Counted from the stretch's first letter, positions 8,363 to 18,307 are shown. The stretch is DNA of 48,351 nt from CAZNHL01 sp964572965 (GCA_964572965.1 CAZNHL010000028.1:1-48351), one strand, 5' to 3'. Numbers and translations: made by a program. The notes: generated by a model not told the origin, from the sequence alone.

Positions 8363-9274
8363 CTAAAAACGATAACCCATGCTGAGAGCAAACTGAACCA
8401 AAGGTGCATTTTCATAATTGTTGTTTGAGTAAGTATAGCTGTTATTGTAAGAAGAAGATGATGATGAGTTTGAACGGACCAAACCCTCATTATCATTGAA
8501 AGAATACCCTAGTCCCATATCTATTCCTATATATAATTTGGGCAAAGGTTGAAAATTGAGAGAGCCGCCTGCCATCATCCCAACTACAAATTTATTATCC
8601 CATGCATACTCATAGAAGCTATTCCCTGTATTATTACCTGCATTATAATTATAGTTAGGGTTATACCTTGTCACAGGAACACTCCCTACACCCAGAACCA
8701 GATTAGACCCAACAGCGAGAGAAAATTTTCTCTTGTTTCTAACCAGATAAATTTTCACGCCAGGATAAGTCCAAAACATCTGTCCTGTCCTTCTTGATTT
8801 ATTAGAGTAACCCTCTCTTTGATCTGATTTTATAAAGGAAACAGAAGCAGGGATACGAATAGACAAGAACTGGGTTTTACCAAGAAATCTTTCGTACTGA
8901 ATGCCAAAACCATAAGGAACCGACTGAATGATATGAACCGGAATAAAAGAAATAATATTCTTCCCATAAACTACCGGAGAACCCGACAGCACCTTTGAAG
9001 AGTCTTCTGACCCTGCTGAAACAAGTACAGGATCTTTAAAAACATCAACTGTACCGTTCTCGAAAACAATCTTCCTGACAAACCTTGTCAGAATTACATA
9101 ATCCGGCCCTTCCTGATTATCGTAACGTTTATAGACAATCTCAGTTTCACTAATCTCTTTTACTTTTGCAATAGTAGAATCGCCACTTTTCTTATATATC
9201 ACATCCTGAGCAAAACCACACTGAACTACAAATAGCAAGACTGTTACCCAAAAAGAAAACGTACTTTTCCCCAT
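8363..9274 (-). CDS. Hypothetical outer-membrane beta-barrel protein
   Basis: The ATG at 9274 was preferred over a GTG at 9295 because it starts a compact signal peptide (MGKSTFSFWVTVLLFVVQ, cleavage near GFAQ). After it comes a short domain of about 65 residues (VIYKKSGDSTIAKVKEISE...), a pattern common in Bacteroidota secreted proteins. The rest is aromatic-rich alternating strands ending in MGYRF, with the terminal Phe that typifies outer-membrane barrels. A Ser/Asn/Tyr-rich low-complexity loop (about residues 265-290) probably faces the surface. Function unknown. It lies 51 bp downstream of the helical protein gene at 9326-10867 on the same strand. Confidence 0.7.
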   Translation of the reverse strand: MGKSTFSFWVTVLLFVVQCGFAQDVIYKKSGDSTIAKVKEISETEIVYKRYDNQEGPDYVILTRFVRKIVFENGTVDVFKDPVLVSAGSEDSSKVLSGSPVVYGKNIISFIPVHIIQSVPYGFGIQYERFLGKTQFLSIRIPASVSFIKSDQREGYSNKSRRTGQMFWTYPGVKIYLVRNKRKFSLAVGSNLVLGVGSVPVTRYNPNYNYNAGNNTGNSFYEYAWDNKFVVGMMAGGSLNFQPLPKLYIGIDMGLGYSFNDNEGLVRSNSSSSSSYNNSYTYSNNNYENAPLVQFALSMGYRF

Positions 9275-9325
9275 TAGCTTATTAAAAATTTTCACAAAAT
9301 ACTACAAGAGCGCTTAAAACAGCAA

Positions 9326-10867
9326 TTAAACATTCGTCATTCTGGCAAACTTGTCCACAACAATCTGCTGTACTGTTTTATTTTCTATTTTACTTTCAAG
9401 CCACGAAATGATATCAAAATAAATGAAAGCCCGTTTTTCATAAGGATTATTCACAAGTGGCATTAACTGACCCTTCAGGTTACTGAATCTCACAATCAGT
9501 TCTTTGTCACTTACGGGTTTACTTAAACTCTTCAAGAAGCTTAATATGTATTTTTGAAAACGATGTAAATCGTCTCTTTTAAGCAGGAAACGGTAAGTAG
9601 AAACGATATAATAATTGATCACATCAAAATTGCCTAGTTCATAATGACAAACCAGGTTCAAAATCCTTGCAAAGCAGTGTAAATCTTCACGCATATCAAT
9701 ATTGGTAATATTGATCAGTTTATTGAGCCATCGGATCGACTGGCTAAAATTGCCGGCGCCAAAGTACAGACAGGCTATTTTATATGACAAAACCATTGAT
9801 GAATGCTGATCCAGCAAATCAATCAGTTTTTCCCCCTGCTCACTACTGATAAACTGTACACCCTTGTCAAAATCTCCTTGCATAAAGAATTTATTGATCT
9901 CGTGTGTATAGTAATACTTCAGCAAACGCACCCTGATACTTTCACTGATATGCAACAGGTTCATTTCTTTGACCGACTGCAATTTCTTATTCGTTTCCAG
10001 AAATTCACTATACCTCAACAGCTTATACTGTGCCGTCAACATATTATTCAAAGAAGTAATATAAACCTCTGTATGGCTCCGGATCATTGACGGATTACTA
10101 TCAAAAACGTCTTCCAGTTTTTTGGCATATAAATATCCATTGTCAAAATCCTGAATAAAGAAATAGTAACCAATATAAAGCCTGTAAAGGTGCGTACGTT
10201 CACTTACAGAAAGCCTGTCTTCTTCATACAGAGGCATATTAGAAGTAAAAAATTCCCGAAGCTTCTTAAAATCATCTTCATCTCTCATGTAACCGGTTTT
10301 CCGGTAGAGCGAATCGAACTTCACTGAAAGATTGGAGAAAATACTGATATTATTAATTTGAGAGTTAATGTTCCTTGCTTCAGCAATTATCTCATCCACT
10401 TTCTCACTGTCGTCCCCCGAAGCAGTCAGGCTAACTTTTTCAAGCTTTATAATTTCAAGCTGAATTTCAAGGTTATTTTGGAAATTAGCCATTTTTTTGG
10501 CTTTTCGCAGGCTGTTTTTCCCTAAAGAATATAAGCGGCGCTCAAATAAAAGCTGGGCAAAATCAATTTGCTCACGAATCTGGATATCCGGAATTTTAGC
10601 AGCATTATACTGCCTTATACTCTGCAGTATCTTTTCATATAAATAGGCCTTCATATTCGAAAGCTGCGTCGCTTTCAAAGAAGGTTCTTTTTCAAGAATC
10701 AACTCTTCGTCAAACTGATCCTGCTTATTAATATGATCAAAAAGCAATACAATTTTCCTATCCTCCGCTTTACCGGAAGCAGAACACATCAGCTTAAAAT
10801 ACCTTTTCTCATTCTTATCTAAAGATTTTATAAGATCGAAAAGGTTCCTTGATTTTATTCTTGACAT
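9326..10867 (-). CDS. Hypothetical helical-repeat (TPR-like) protein, paralogue-like to 39914-41350
   Basis: A 513-residue, almost wholly alpha-helical cytoplasmic protein without signal peptide or membrane segment. The first 90 residues (IKSLDKNEKRYFKLM, then LLFDHINKQDQFDEELIL, then LYEKILQSIRQY) look like a small helical, possibly winged-helix-like module. The remaining 400 residues have the periodic aromatic/leucine pattern of TPR-type superhelices (for example ACLYFGAGNFSQSIRWLNKLI). The protein at 39914-41350 shows the same order of parts and similar length. This suggests one family used as protein-binding scaffolds or regulators, but no function is established. Confidence 0.7.
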   Translation of the reverse strand: MSRIKSRNLFDLIKSLDKNEKRYFKLMCSASGKAEDRKIVLLFDHINKQDQFDEELILEKEPSLKATQLSNMKAYLYEKILQSIRQYNAAKIPDIQIREQIDFAQLLFERRLYSLGKNSLRKAKKMANFQNNLEIQLEIIKLEKVSLTASGDDSEKVDEIIAEARNINSQINNISIFSNLSVKFDSLYRKTGYMRDEDDFKKLREFFTSNMPLYEEDRLSVSERTHLYRLYIGYYFFIQDFDNGYLYAKKLEDVFDSNPSMIRSHTEVYITSLNNMLTAQYKLLRYSEFLETNKKLQSVKEMNLLHISESIRVRLLKYYYTHEINKFFMQGDFDKGVQFISSEQGEKLIDLLDQHSSMVLSYKIACLYFGAGNFSQSIRWLNKLINITNIDMREDLHCFARILNLVCHYELGNFDVINYYIVSTYRFLLKRDDLHRFQKYILSFLKSLSKPVSDKELIVRFSNLKGQLMPLVNNPYEKRAFIYFDIISWLESKIENKTVQQIVVDKFARMTNV

Positions 10868-11120
10868 CGTAAATATAAAATACCACAGACGCTCTTATGC
10901 GACATGTAAATATGAATAAAATATTTTTGAAACCGTAATTTGGTTTTATATAATTTCAGCTTCCAAAGTCTTCATTTTTAAACTCAGGAAATTAAGTAAC
11001 GTATAAGAAAACAATTATCATCAAATCTATAAAGCAGTTTTTATTATCCTAACACTGCACTATGGTTTCACCTTAACCATAAAATCGTTCTGATTTATTT
11101 TTACTCTTAAGCCATTATTT

Positions 11121-11591
11121 ATGAAAAAACTACGAGCATTCTTCTTCTATTCAGTCTTGTCTTTATGGACCGTTTCATGTAAACCCACTAATGACAAGCT
11201 TCAGTCTACTTTAAATACTGCACTGGGTAGTTCAGGCGTAACCGTACATGTAAAAGACGGTGTTGCTTCTTTGTCAGGAGAAGTAGCCAATGAAGCAACA
11301 CGGGACGCTGCTGAACAGGCAGCTAAAATCAAAGGGATTGATACTGTCATTAATAATATCACAATTAAACCTATCCCTTCTCAGATAATAATCAACCCTG
11401 ACGACGTATTAAAAAGCGCCATAGAAAACGACTTACTTAAAGCCGGCTATAAAGGCATCAATGTTTCTGCAAGCCATGGAGAAGCCATACTAACAGGAAA
11501 AGTAAAAAAGGCCGACATAAAAGATATATTAAAAGTTGCCCATCAGGCAAAACCCAAAAAGCTCATCAATAACCTCACTGTAAAGTCATAA
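11121..11591 (+). CDS. BON-domain lipoprotein
   Basis: 156 residues. The signal ends at a lipobox (TVSC, Cys about residue 20). Two BON-type repeats follow (about 28-85 and 93-154). Both have the alpha-beta-beta pattern with the conserved small-residue turn: GVTVHVKDGVASLSGEV and GINVSASHGEAILTGKV. BON proteins such as OsmY are periplasmic or membrane-associated and are thought to bind phospholipid or stabilise the envelope. Here it would be a lipid-anchored envelope protein. It has its own terminator at 11596-11627. The 253 bp upstream (10868-11120) holds no other gene that I can support. Confidence 0.88.
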   Translation: MKKLRAFFFYSVLSLWTVSCKPTNDKLQSTLNTALGSSGVTVHVKDGVASLSGEVANEATRDAAEQAAKIKGIDTVINNITIKPIPSQIIINPDDVLKSAIENDLLKAGYKGINVSASHGEAILTGKVKKADIKDILKVAHQAKPKKLINNLTVKS

Positions 11592-11595
11592 AAAA

Positions 11596-11627
11596 ATAGC
11601 CATGGTATAAACCATGGCTATTTTTTT
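11596..11627. terminator. Bidirectional terminator between BON and OmpA-like genes
   Basis: An 11-bp stem (11596-11606 with 11611-11621) with an ATAA loop is flanked by A5-6 on the left and T7 on the right. It can therefore terminate transcripts from both convergent genes. Confidence 0.9.
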
Positions 11628-11654
11628 ATGACAATTATAATATTTCAGAGTTTA

Positions 11655-13193
11655 CTATTCTGTAATTGTAAACTCAACTCTTCTGTTTGTTCTCATATTA
11701 GCAGGAGTTGTATTAGACACAATGGGTTGTGTTTGCCCAAAACCTTTTGACTCTAAACGATCAGCACTAATGCCTTTTGACTGAATATAGTCTTTCATAG
11801 TTTTAGCGCGCGCTCCAGACAGAGTTAAGTTTTTATCTGCTTGTCCTGCATTATCGGTATGGCCCCCGATCATAATTTTTACTTCCGGATTCTCAATCAG
11901 GAATTCAGCTACCTTATCTAACTCCAGGAAAGAAGAAGAGTCGAGAATTGCGCTGTTAGTTTCAAAATTCACATGCTTCAATACAACTTTTTCTCCTTTG
12001 ACGATTGGAGTCAGGTAAAAATCTTTTGTCGACTCAGTGTATTCCGAAGTACCATCTTTGACAAAAGACACTGTATCAAACACCGCAACATAAGCATGTG
12101 CATGTGCTTCAATAATGAATTTCTCTCCAAAAGGTAAAATCACGCTATACTTTCCAGTTTCATGATCTGTATCTGTTGCACCTTTCACGTTAGCCTTAGG
12201 ATAAGTATGGTAGACGATTTTGGCATCAATTTTTTTCGTTGTTTTAACATCATATACATGACCACTCAACAATACTACAGGATCGGGCTTATGCTCTTCT
12301 GCCAGTTTGATCATCACAATATCAGCTTTACCAATGGAGTTTTTATCCGAAACCATGTAAGCATTCTCTCCTTTTGCATCAAGTGTATAATACCCGTCAC
12401 GACTAGGTCCGTTTACTTTTGGCCCAAGGTTTACAGGTCTCGTCCATTTCTGCCAACTATCATCTTTTCTTACTGTTTTGTAAATATCTGTTCCACCAAA
12501 CCCTCCTGCTCTGTCACTTGAAAAGTAAAGCGTTTTATTGTCTGAAGCTAAAAAAGGTGCAAACTCCATTACATCTTTTGTATTAACAGAATCTCCTAAT
12601 AAAATCGGCTCAGAGTAAGTTCCGTCTTCTTTTTTGAAACTCACATAAAGATCATTGTCCATTACCCCTTCCTTAGGGCATAACGAAAATATGATCACTT
12701 TCTCATCTGTAGAAATACAGGCATTATTAAAATCTCCTTTATCGAGATGCGGATAATTCAATATTTTAATAGCTTCAGGTACTGTCCAGCCTTCTTTTGT
12801 ACGCTGCGCTATAGAATATCCTTTTTCATGAAGCTTCCCTTTTTTATAAACACCTTTAATCATCACCCTGTTTCCATCGGCAGAAACAGACACAATACTA
12901 TTTGAAGGCGATGTATTTAATGGTTTTTGAAGGCGGGTCGCCAGTTGCCATTTTCCATCAGCACCAAGCTCTGACACCCAGATATCCTGGTCATTTTTAT
13001 TCCCTGAATAGTTTTCCCTTACAAAGAAAAGTTCTTTACCGTCGGCTGTAATATGCGGGTTAAGATCAACGGCTTCGGTATTTACATTGGCTCCCAAATT
13101 CACTAATTGTCGTTCGTCATTCTGAGCAAAACCAAGGTTTACAAAAGCAGAGAAGAGTAAAGACAGGCAACTAATCTTAAATGTCTTATTCAT
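11655..13193 (-). CDS. PD40 beta-propeller and OmpA-domain outer-membrane protein
   Basis: 512 residues with signal peptide (cleavage near GFAQ). Residues about 40-290 contain WD40-like PD40 repeats (NPHITADGKELFFVREN, FAPFLASDNKTLYFSSDRAGG). A short Ig/CarboxypepD-like domain follows, then a C-terminal OmpA domain (about 400-512) with peptidoglycan-binding residues: GGHTDNAG, LSGARAKTMKDYI, GFGQTQP and NRRVEF. The protein should sit in the periplasm or outer membrane and hold the cell wall. Related multi-domain proteins occur near type IX secretion or gliding genes, but no such partner is adjacent here. It is convergent with the BON gene. Confidence 0.9.
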   Translation of the reverse strand: MNKTFKISCLSLLFSAFVNLGFAQNDERQLVNLGANVNTEAVDLNPHITADGKELFFVRENYSGNKNDQDIWVSELGADGKWQLATRLQKPLNTSPSNSIVSVSADGNRVMIKGVYKKGKLHEKGYSIAQRTKEGWTVPEAIKILNYPHLDKGDFNNACISTDEKVIIFSLCPKEGVMDNDLYVSFKKEDGTYSEPILLGDSVNTKDVMEFAPFLASDNKTLYFSSDRAGGFGGTDIYKTVRKDDSWQKWTRPVNLGPKVNGPSRDGYYTLDAKGENAYMVSDKNSIGKADIVMIKLAEEHKPDPVVLLSGHVYDVKTTKKIDAKIVYHTYPKANVKGATDTDHETGKYSVILPFGEKFIIEAHAHAYVAVFDTVSFVKDGTSEYTESTKDFYLTPIVKGEKVVLKHVNFETNSAILDSSSFLELDKVAEFLIENPEVKIMIGGHTDNAGQADKNLTLSGARAKTMKDYIQSKGISADRLESKGFGQTQPIVSNTTPANMRTNRRVEFTITE

Positions 13194-13302
13194 GAAGTTT
13201 TAAATAGGTTGAGAGAAAGGGTATTACTTTCTCTCATAAAAATATCAATTAAACTAAGATTTGAAAAATATTGCCTTAAATAATACCGGCTAGCAAACGA
13301 TA

Positions 13303-15726
13303 TCAGATCTTAATCTGCAAAGTAAGGTAATATCCACGGCCGTCAGATGGAAGAATGCCCGGACCCGGATAACCCGTTGCCCTACGGGTAAAGTACATTT
13401 GATTAGTAAGGTTATTGACATTCCCTTCCAGTTTGAACATTTTATATTCATAGGAAAGGCTTAAGTCCATAATAGCGTAAGCAGGTATTAATCCAACTAC
13501 ACCCGAACCGGACTCGTCAACAACAGCATTGGTACTTTCCGAAAACTGGTCAGACATATAGGTATATTGGAAAGAACCTTTTAACTTTTTATAGCCGAAA
13601 CGTAAACCGGCTTTGATGTTCACATCAGGCACATACTCTACTCGCTTACCTTTTACACCAGAATATCCACTTTTTGTATATTCAGAATGAATAAAAGCAG
13701 AATTCAAAAACACCAAGCCATTCCAGTTTTCTGCCTGAGGACTCAATAAGCGTAAAATATTTGCTTCTAAATATGACTCAACGCCAACCATAATCGCCTG
13801 ACCTATATTCGTTCTCAATCTATAAATACGATCGGCAGAGTCTTTCTGAACTTCGCCAATTCTATTATCATAATTCAGATAAAACAAGCCTATATCATAA
13901 CGATAAAACTTCGTATTCTCACTTCTTACACCAAAATCGATGGAATAACCACGCTCATCTGTCATATAAGGATCAATCCTTGCAGAAGGATTTGAAATCC
14001 TCATATCACTAAAGGTAATTGAGCGGTAGTTTTGTGAAATATTAGCATAAGTATTGATCTTATCTGATGGCTTGTAGCTAAGTCCAATGCCCCCTATTAC
14101 AAACTGACGTTTGTTTTCCCGATACTCCTCCTTTTTAGTAAAATCTATTACATTATTAGCCAGATCGTAATAAAGATCTCCATAATACCCTGCAGCAGCC
14201 GTATTGATATATTCATAACGAACTCCCGGAGTTACTGAGATCTTATCTGACAAATAAAAAATATTTTCTGCAAACAAGGACACATTCCTATTTGGGAAAC
14301 TATAGTCATAGTTCATTACCCCACCCTTTACATAGTCAAAGTCAGCATCTCTGCCTTTACTCCCCTGGCCTTGCGTACTGGCATTATAACCATGATAGTA
14401 TCGCGCCCCGACAAGCAACACATTATGTTTATTACCGATCATATAACGCTTCAAATATCGTGCTTCTCCTCCCCAGTTTTCAAACTGACCTTTAATCAAA
14501 TCCCGATATTGTATGCCGTCATCAATCGAATTCACTTTGTATGACCTGAGCCCTACAGAATATCTGTATGCCGCCAGACCAAACAATCTCAGATTAAACT
14601 CATTAGAAGCATTAAACTTATGATTAAAATGTATGGCTGCCATATTCCACTGCACCTTAAACCAGTTTCTGTCCCTATTACTCTGGCGAGGGTCTGTTTC
14701 AAACATTTTATCAGACAAACCGCCAGGCTGTTTAGCCAGATAGTCCATGATGGTAATATCAAAACCTACAGTACTTTTTGCTGATAGTTTATAATTGATG
14801 TTTGTATAAAAATTGTAATAGTCAAGGTGAGAGTTGGGTCTCCAGCCATTTGCTTTTTTGTACTGGAAATATGTATAGTAGCTCAACCGGCCTACTGTAC
14901 CACTCAAACTGGTAAAAGCATTGTAAAAGCCAAAAGAGCCTACACTCTGGCGAGCAACCAGTTGCACTTTTTTATCGGCAACAGGTTTCCTTATCACAAA
15001 ATTAAGTAAACCTCCGAATTGCGTTCCATATTGCAAAGAAGCTGCACCCCTTACAATCTGAATTCTATCTATGGCTTCAATAGGAGGCGTATAATAACTT
15101 TCAGGATAACCTAAGGCATCTGCGCTGATGTCATAACCGTTTTGACGTGTATTGAAATTTGCTGTTCTGTTAGGATCCAGGCCTCGTCCGCCAATGCTTA
15201 ACTGAATACCGGCACCGTCATTTTCCCAGATATTCAGACCTGCAATACTTGAATAAACCTGACGGGCATTATTAGTGGCTGTGTTTACTGTAAGCTGGTC
15301 CGGTATAATCACTTCAGATTTCTTCCCTTCATAAATACCCATACTTTCGACCGCCTTCATATGACCGGAACCTGCATCAGTACGTTGATCAACAATGGTA
15401 ACTTCTTCCAGTATCTTATGAGTAGGTATTAACTTTAAATGGATAAATTTATTATGCCCGGCTATTTTAACAATATGCTCATGACTTGAGAAGCCCCCAT
15501 TTTCAGCCATGATAACATATTGACCATCTGCCAGATCTATAAACTCAAAATAACCTGTACTATCACTTTTTGTCACATATTTCCCTTCGTTTAACAAAAC
15601 ACGTGAGCCTGTAACAGTTATACTATCTGATTTCAACACCAGTTTCCCCGATAATTTATGCTGAGCATTTAAAGAAAAAGCAAACAAAACTAAAGCGAGA
15701 ACTACACCAACTTTTAACCTAATCAT
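13303..15726 (-). CDS. TonB-dependent outer-membrane receptor (FecA-like)
   Basis: An 807-residue receptor: signal peptide (cleavage after SLNA), an N-terminal carboxypeptidase-regulatory-like beta-sandwich (about 22-105), a TonB-box-like segment (EEVTIVDQR), a plug domain (about 135-245, with LSIGGRGLDPNRTANFNTRQNGY and IDRIQIVRGAASLQYG), then a 22-strand barrel. It imports substrate across the outer membrane using TonB energy. The plug is closest in style to ferric-citrate/siderophore receptors. It is the last gene of a four-gene operon with DUF4856, imelysin-like and HTTM proteins. Its ATG overlaps the HTTM stop by 8 bp, which points to translational coupling. An iron substrate is inferred from the imelysin partner and is not proven. 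Confidence 0.92.
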   Translation of the reverse strand: MIRLKVGVVLALVLFAFSLNAQHKLSGKLVLKSDSITVTGSRVLLNEGKYVTKSDSTGYFEFIDLADGQYVIMAENGGFSSHEHIVKIAGHNKFIHLKLIPTHKILEEVTIVDQRTDAGSGHMKAVESMGIYEGKKSEVIIPDQLTVNTATNNARQVYSSIAGLNIWENDGAGIQLSIGGRGLDPNRTANFNTRQNGYDISADALGYPESYYTPPIEAIDRIQIVRGAASLQYGTQFGGLLNFVIRKPVADKKVQLVARQSVGSFGFYNAFTSLSGTVGRLSYYTYFQYKKANGWRPNSHLDYYNFYTNINYKLSAKSTVGFDITIMDYLAKQPGGLSDKMFETDPRQSNRDRNWFKVQWNMAAIHFNHKFNASNEFNLRLFGLAAYRYSVGLRSYKVNSIDDGIQYRDLIKGQFENWGGEARYLKRYMIGNKHNVLLVGARYYHGYNASTQGQGSKGRDADFDYVKGGVMNYDYSFPNRNVSLFAENIFYLSDKISVTPGVRYEYINTAAAGYYGDLYYDLANNVIDFTKKEEYRENKRQFVIGGIGLSYKPSDKINTYANISQNYRSITFSDMRISNPSARIDPYMTDERGYSIDFGVRSENTKFYRYDIGLFYLNYDNRIGEVQKDSADRIYRLRTNIGQAIMVGVESYLEANILRLLSPQAENWNGLVFLNSAFIHSEYTKSGYSGVKGKRVEYVPDVNIKAGLRFGYKKLKGSFQYTYMSDQFSESTNAVVDESGSGVVGLIPAYAIMDLSLSYEYKMFKLEGNVNNLTNQMYFTRRATGYPGPGILPSDGRGYYLTLQIKI

Positions 15727-17056
15727 TTCGAGACTCTATCCAGGGCTTATGTTTAAAGGAATCATTTTCTTTTGCCAGATCTACAGTAGCACTTACTAAC
15801 CTTTTACCTAAGCGGCCATTACATGCTACATAAGAATCGACATATACCTCGGGAGACTCAAATCCCTCTCCGGCATAATGGTCGCGCAGTAAATGCGCAT
15901 ATTGTAAAATCATATCTGGTTGAGTGGCCATCATTTTTTCCTGCAATGGTGTCAGGAACTCATAATTATTCACGATTATCTTTTTGCCATCAGCACTCTT
16001 AACAGTAAACTCTGCAAAACCTGCTTTTTCCATTAACATTACTCTCCATGAAAAACGATACCCCTGCTCAGTCCAGAACAGCTCTCCAGGGTAACATAAG
16101 TAACGCCATGGGAATAATAACTGAAAGGCAAAAAACAGAGCAAAAAAAGCAATTACCGCATTTTTCAAAAATACAGGATATGCATAGGAACGATGCTGTT
16201 TAACAACAAATAAAGAAGGAATTCTAAAAAGTGCCCCAATATACTCCAGCACTCTATGATGAAAATCAGAAGAGAAGAAGATCAAAGCTGTTACTATCAT
16301 AATATAAGGGAACATGCCGATAGGAAACAACAATGAAGTAAGCAGATGAAATACAACAACGGCAACATAGCCAAGCCCCCTGGTTGTTTTATTCCACAAT
16401 AAAAAAGGAATAGTCAAATCGTATAAACAGCCAAACCAACTAAACGCAAAGGCAAGCCATTTATAATTAAACAAAAAGCCTATTAGAGGGATATCATTTT
16501 TTGCCGGCAGCCAGATTTTCAGTGGAATGGCTTCTAATAACCAGTCTGTATTTATTTTGGCCAGACCGGCATAAAAATAGAGAATACAGACAAATAGTTT
16601 TAACGCATCCAGGCACCAGAGCGGTATACGGTCAGCAAAAGTACCCCGCTTGCGCCAGGCATCAACAGAAAAATAAACATTTGCCGGTAAAAAAATCAGC
16701 ATGAGGCTAATCATGCTTACAAAATAATAATGGTTCAGATAGGTAGTTTTATCTATCAGTTCAATATAAGTAAAACTAACAAACAGCGTAATTATTGCTA
16801 TCCGGTAATATGCTCCTATTGCTACCATGACAGCTGCAATCCCACAAACAGCAAATGCCCAATAGGTAAAACTTCCCAAGGGCACTACATATTCAAAACC
16901 ATAAAAAGGGAAAAAGTACTTCGGCTTGATATACAACTCCTCAATCCAGCCATTAGACCAGAAACGTATAACGCCAATAAAGAGCATCAAACCAAAAGCC
17001 ATCCTGAAAACAGCTAACGGAGCAGCCGAAGTATCTTTTCTTAAATACTCAATCAT
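15719..17056 (-). CDS. HTTM-domain integral membrane protein
   Basis: 445 residues. The first 300 hold about seven to nine membrane segments with typical HTTM (vitamin K-dependent gamma-carboxylase-like membrane domain) sequences: AVFRMAFGLMLFIGVIRFW, DKTTYLNHYYFVSMISLMLIFLP and LYFYAGLAKINTDWL. The C-terminal 120 residues are soluble (FRYRFSWRVMLMEKAG style, ending about ESRND). Carboxylase activity is unlikely to be assignable here; the bacterial relatives are mostly of unknown function. It is tightly packed: 6 bp after the imelysin-like gene and overlapping the receptor gene by 8 bp, so it probably helps move or reduce the substrate brought in by that system. Confidence 0.85.
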   Translation of the reverse strand: MIEYLRKDTSAAPLAVFRMAFGLMLFIGVIRFWSNGWIEELYIKPKYFFPFYGFEYVVPLGSFTYWAFAVCGIAAVMVAIGAYYRIAIITLFVSFTYIELIDKTTYLNHYYFVSMISLMLIFLPANVYFSVDAWRKRGTFADRIPLWCLDALKLFVCILYFYAGLAKINTDWLLEAIPLKIWLPAKNDIPLIGFLFNYKWLAFAFSWFGCLYDLTIPFLLWNKTTRGLGYVAVVVFHLLTSLLFPIGMFPYIMIVTALIFFSSDFHHRVLEYIGALFRIPSLFVVKQHRSYAYPVFLKNAVIAFFALFFAFQLLFPWRYLCYPGELFWTEQGYRFSWRVMLMEKAGFAEFTVKSADGKKIIVNNYEFLTPLQEKMMATQPDMILQYAHLLRDHYAGEGFESPEVYVDSYVACNGRLGKRLVSATVDLAKENDSFKHKPWIESRND

Positions 17057-17062
17057 CTGCTC

Positions 17063-18211
17063 TTAATCGCCGTCGTTATCAACATAGGTAATAATGATGC
17101 TCATGTTTGAAGTCATATCCACTTTAAGCATACGTACTGCAGATTGCATTTCATTAAAAACATCAATCATACCCTGATTATTGGTCAAAACCTGCTGACG
17201 TAAATTATCCGACAACAAAGCTAATTTACCATTAGCTTTCGAAAACTGAGCGTTTATTATTTTTGTTAATGACTCTCCGGTTTTGCTGTCTTTGGCATCA
17301 AGAGCATCCAGATACGATTTAAAAGATGCTCCCTCAGTACCGTCTTTAAAGTTTTTCCCGTTGAAGAAATCAACAGAAGCCTGATGAGCTGCCTGAGCCA
17401 GTTTTTTTGAAATATCTTTTTTATAAAAAGCTTCTATTTTTGTTTCATTAGGTTTACCGCCTGCCATAATGCCAGAAGGAATCCCAAACTTGCCTGAACG
17501 AATAAAACGTTCATAATTCAATACGTATCCATTCGTCAGTTTTGAAAAAGAAGAGCCTACGTCTGTACCTGTATTGTTAACGAATTTATCACGGAAACCA
17601 CTTTTCCATTCTTCCAGCACCTGGGTACATTTAGCATTCAACTGCGCTGTAAGCTGCTTTACATACACAATACGCTTTGAAGCATCAGCATCTGTAGTAT
17701 AAAGAGTAACAATATCTGCGTCATTTGCCGCAAGACCATTAATCAGGTAATCAAATGCAGGAAAGCCCTGAGCATCATATGCATTTGTAAGCTCAAGATT
17801 TGCAGTTCCGTTGGCAGCAATATTGGTAGTAACCTGATTTACATTTACCGGATAAATATTCACATAACTTCTTGTGATATGTTCTGCTGCAGGCCCCACA
17901 TCAAACAGCTCCACTTTTTCCCAGGCAATATAAGCGTCTTCCCATGCCTGGCGAAAATCAGACAGTGTTGTAACAGATGGATTATCTGTAAACGCTTTTG
18001 ATTTTGTAACGAACACAGATTTCTTTTCATCAAAACCTTCATAAGAAGGGATAATAATATTGTCGGCAACATTGACAAGTACTTCTTTTCTGTCTGCTCC
18101 GCTTTTATCGCCCGGACGGGGATTACCGCTGGTGGCTTTATCACCGCATGACCATAACATCAAACTGCATAGACCTATTGCAGAAATTCTTACTAGTATT
18201 TTCTTTACCAT
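17063..18211 (-). CDS. Imelysin-like (M75 family) lipoprotein with altered GxHxxE motif
   Basis: The start was set at the ATG at 18211, giving a lipoprotein signal with lipobox MLWSC. The longer frame adds 16 unlikely residues and runs into the hairpin at 18231-18266. The 382-residue protein has the imelysin fold signature: an N-terminal helical domain with FRQAWEDAYIAWEKVELFDVGPA, and a C-terminal segment ending TYVDNDGD. Family members bind or help take up iron in the periplasm. The hallmark GxHxxE is replaced by GFPAFD (149-154), so the His is lost and Glu becomes Asp. Metal binding may be altered or use other residues. Second gene of the receptor operon. Confidence 0.88.
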   Translation of the reverse strand: MVKKILVRISAIGLCSLMLWSCGDKATSGNPRPGDKSGADRKEVLVNVADNIIIPSYEGFDEKKSVFVTKSKAFTDNPSVTTLSDFRQAWEDAYIAWEKVELFDVGPAAEHITRSYVNIYPVNVNQVTTNIAANGTANLELTNAYDAQGFPAFDYLINGLAANDADIVTLYTTDADASKRIVYVKQLTAQLNAKCTQVLEEWKSGFRDKFVNNTGTDVGSSFSKLTNGYVLNYERFIRSGKFGIPSGIMAGGKPNETKIEAFYKKDISKKLAQAAHQASVDFFNGKNFKDGTEGASFKSYLDALDAKDSKTGESLTKIINAQFSKANGKLALLSDNLRQQVLTNNQGMIDVFNEMQSAVRMLKVDMTSNMSIIITYVDNDGD

Positions 18212-18230
18212 ATCACTATAAATCAAAATA

Positions 18231-18266
18231 GCTAAGAGTGAGGAAAACACTTCCCTCACTCTTAGC
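18231..18266 (-). promoter_or_regulatory. Intra-operon hairpin between DUF4856 and imelysin genes
   Basis: GCTAAGAGTGAGG (18231-18243) is the exact reverse complement of 18254-18266. On the minus strand the stem is followed by TATTTTGATTTAT, so it resembles a weak terminator or an mRNA-stabilising element. It lies in the 96-bp gap after the DUF4856 stop codon and would allow more of that first lipoprotein than of the downstream membrane proteins. Confidence 0.6.
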
Positions 18267-18307
18267 TGATAAACTTATTAATCTAAGTCTCTCTGTTCTT
18301 TTAAAAA

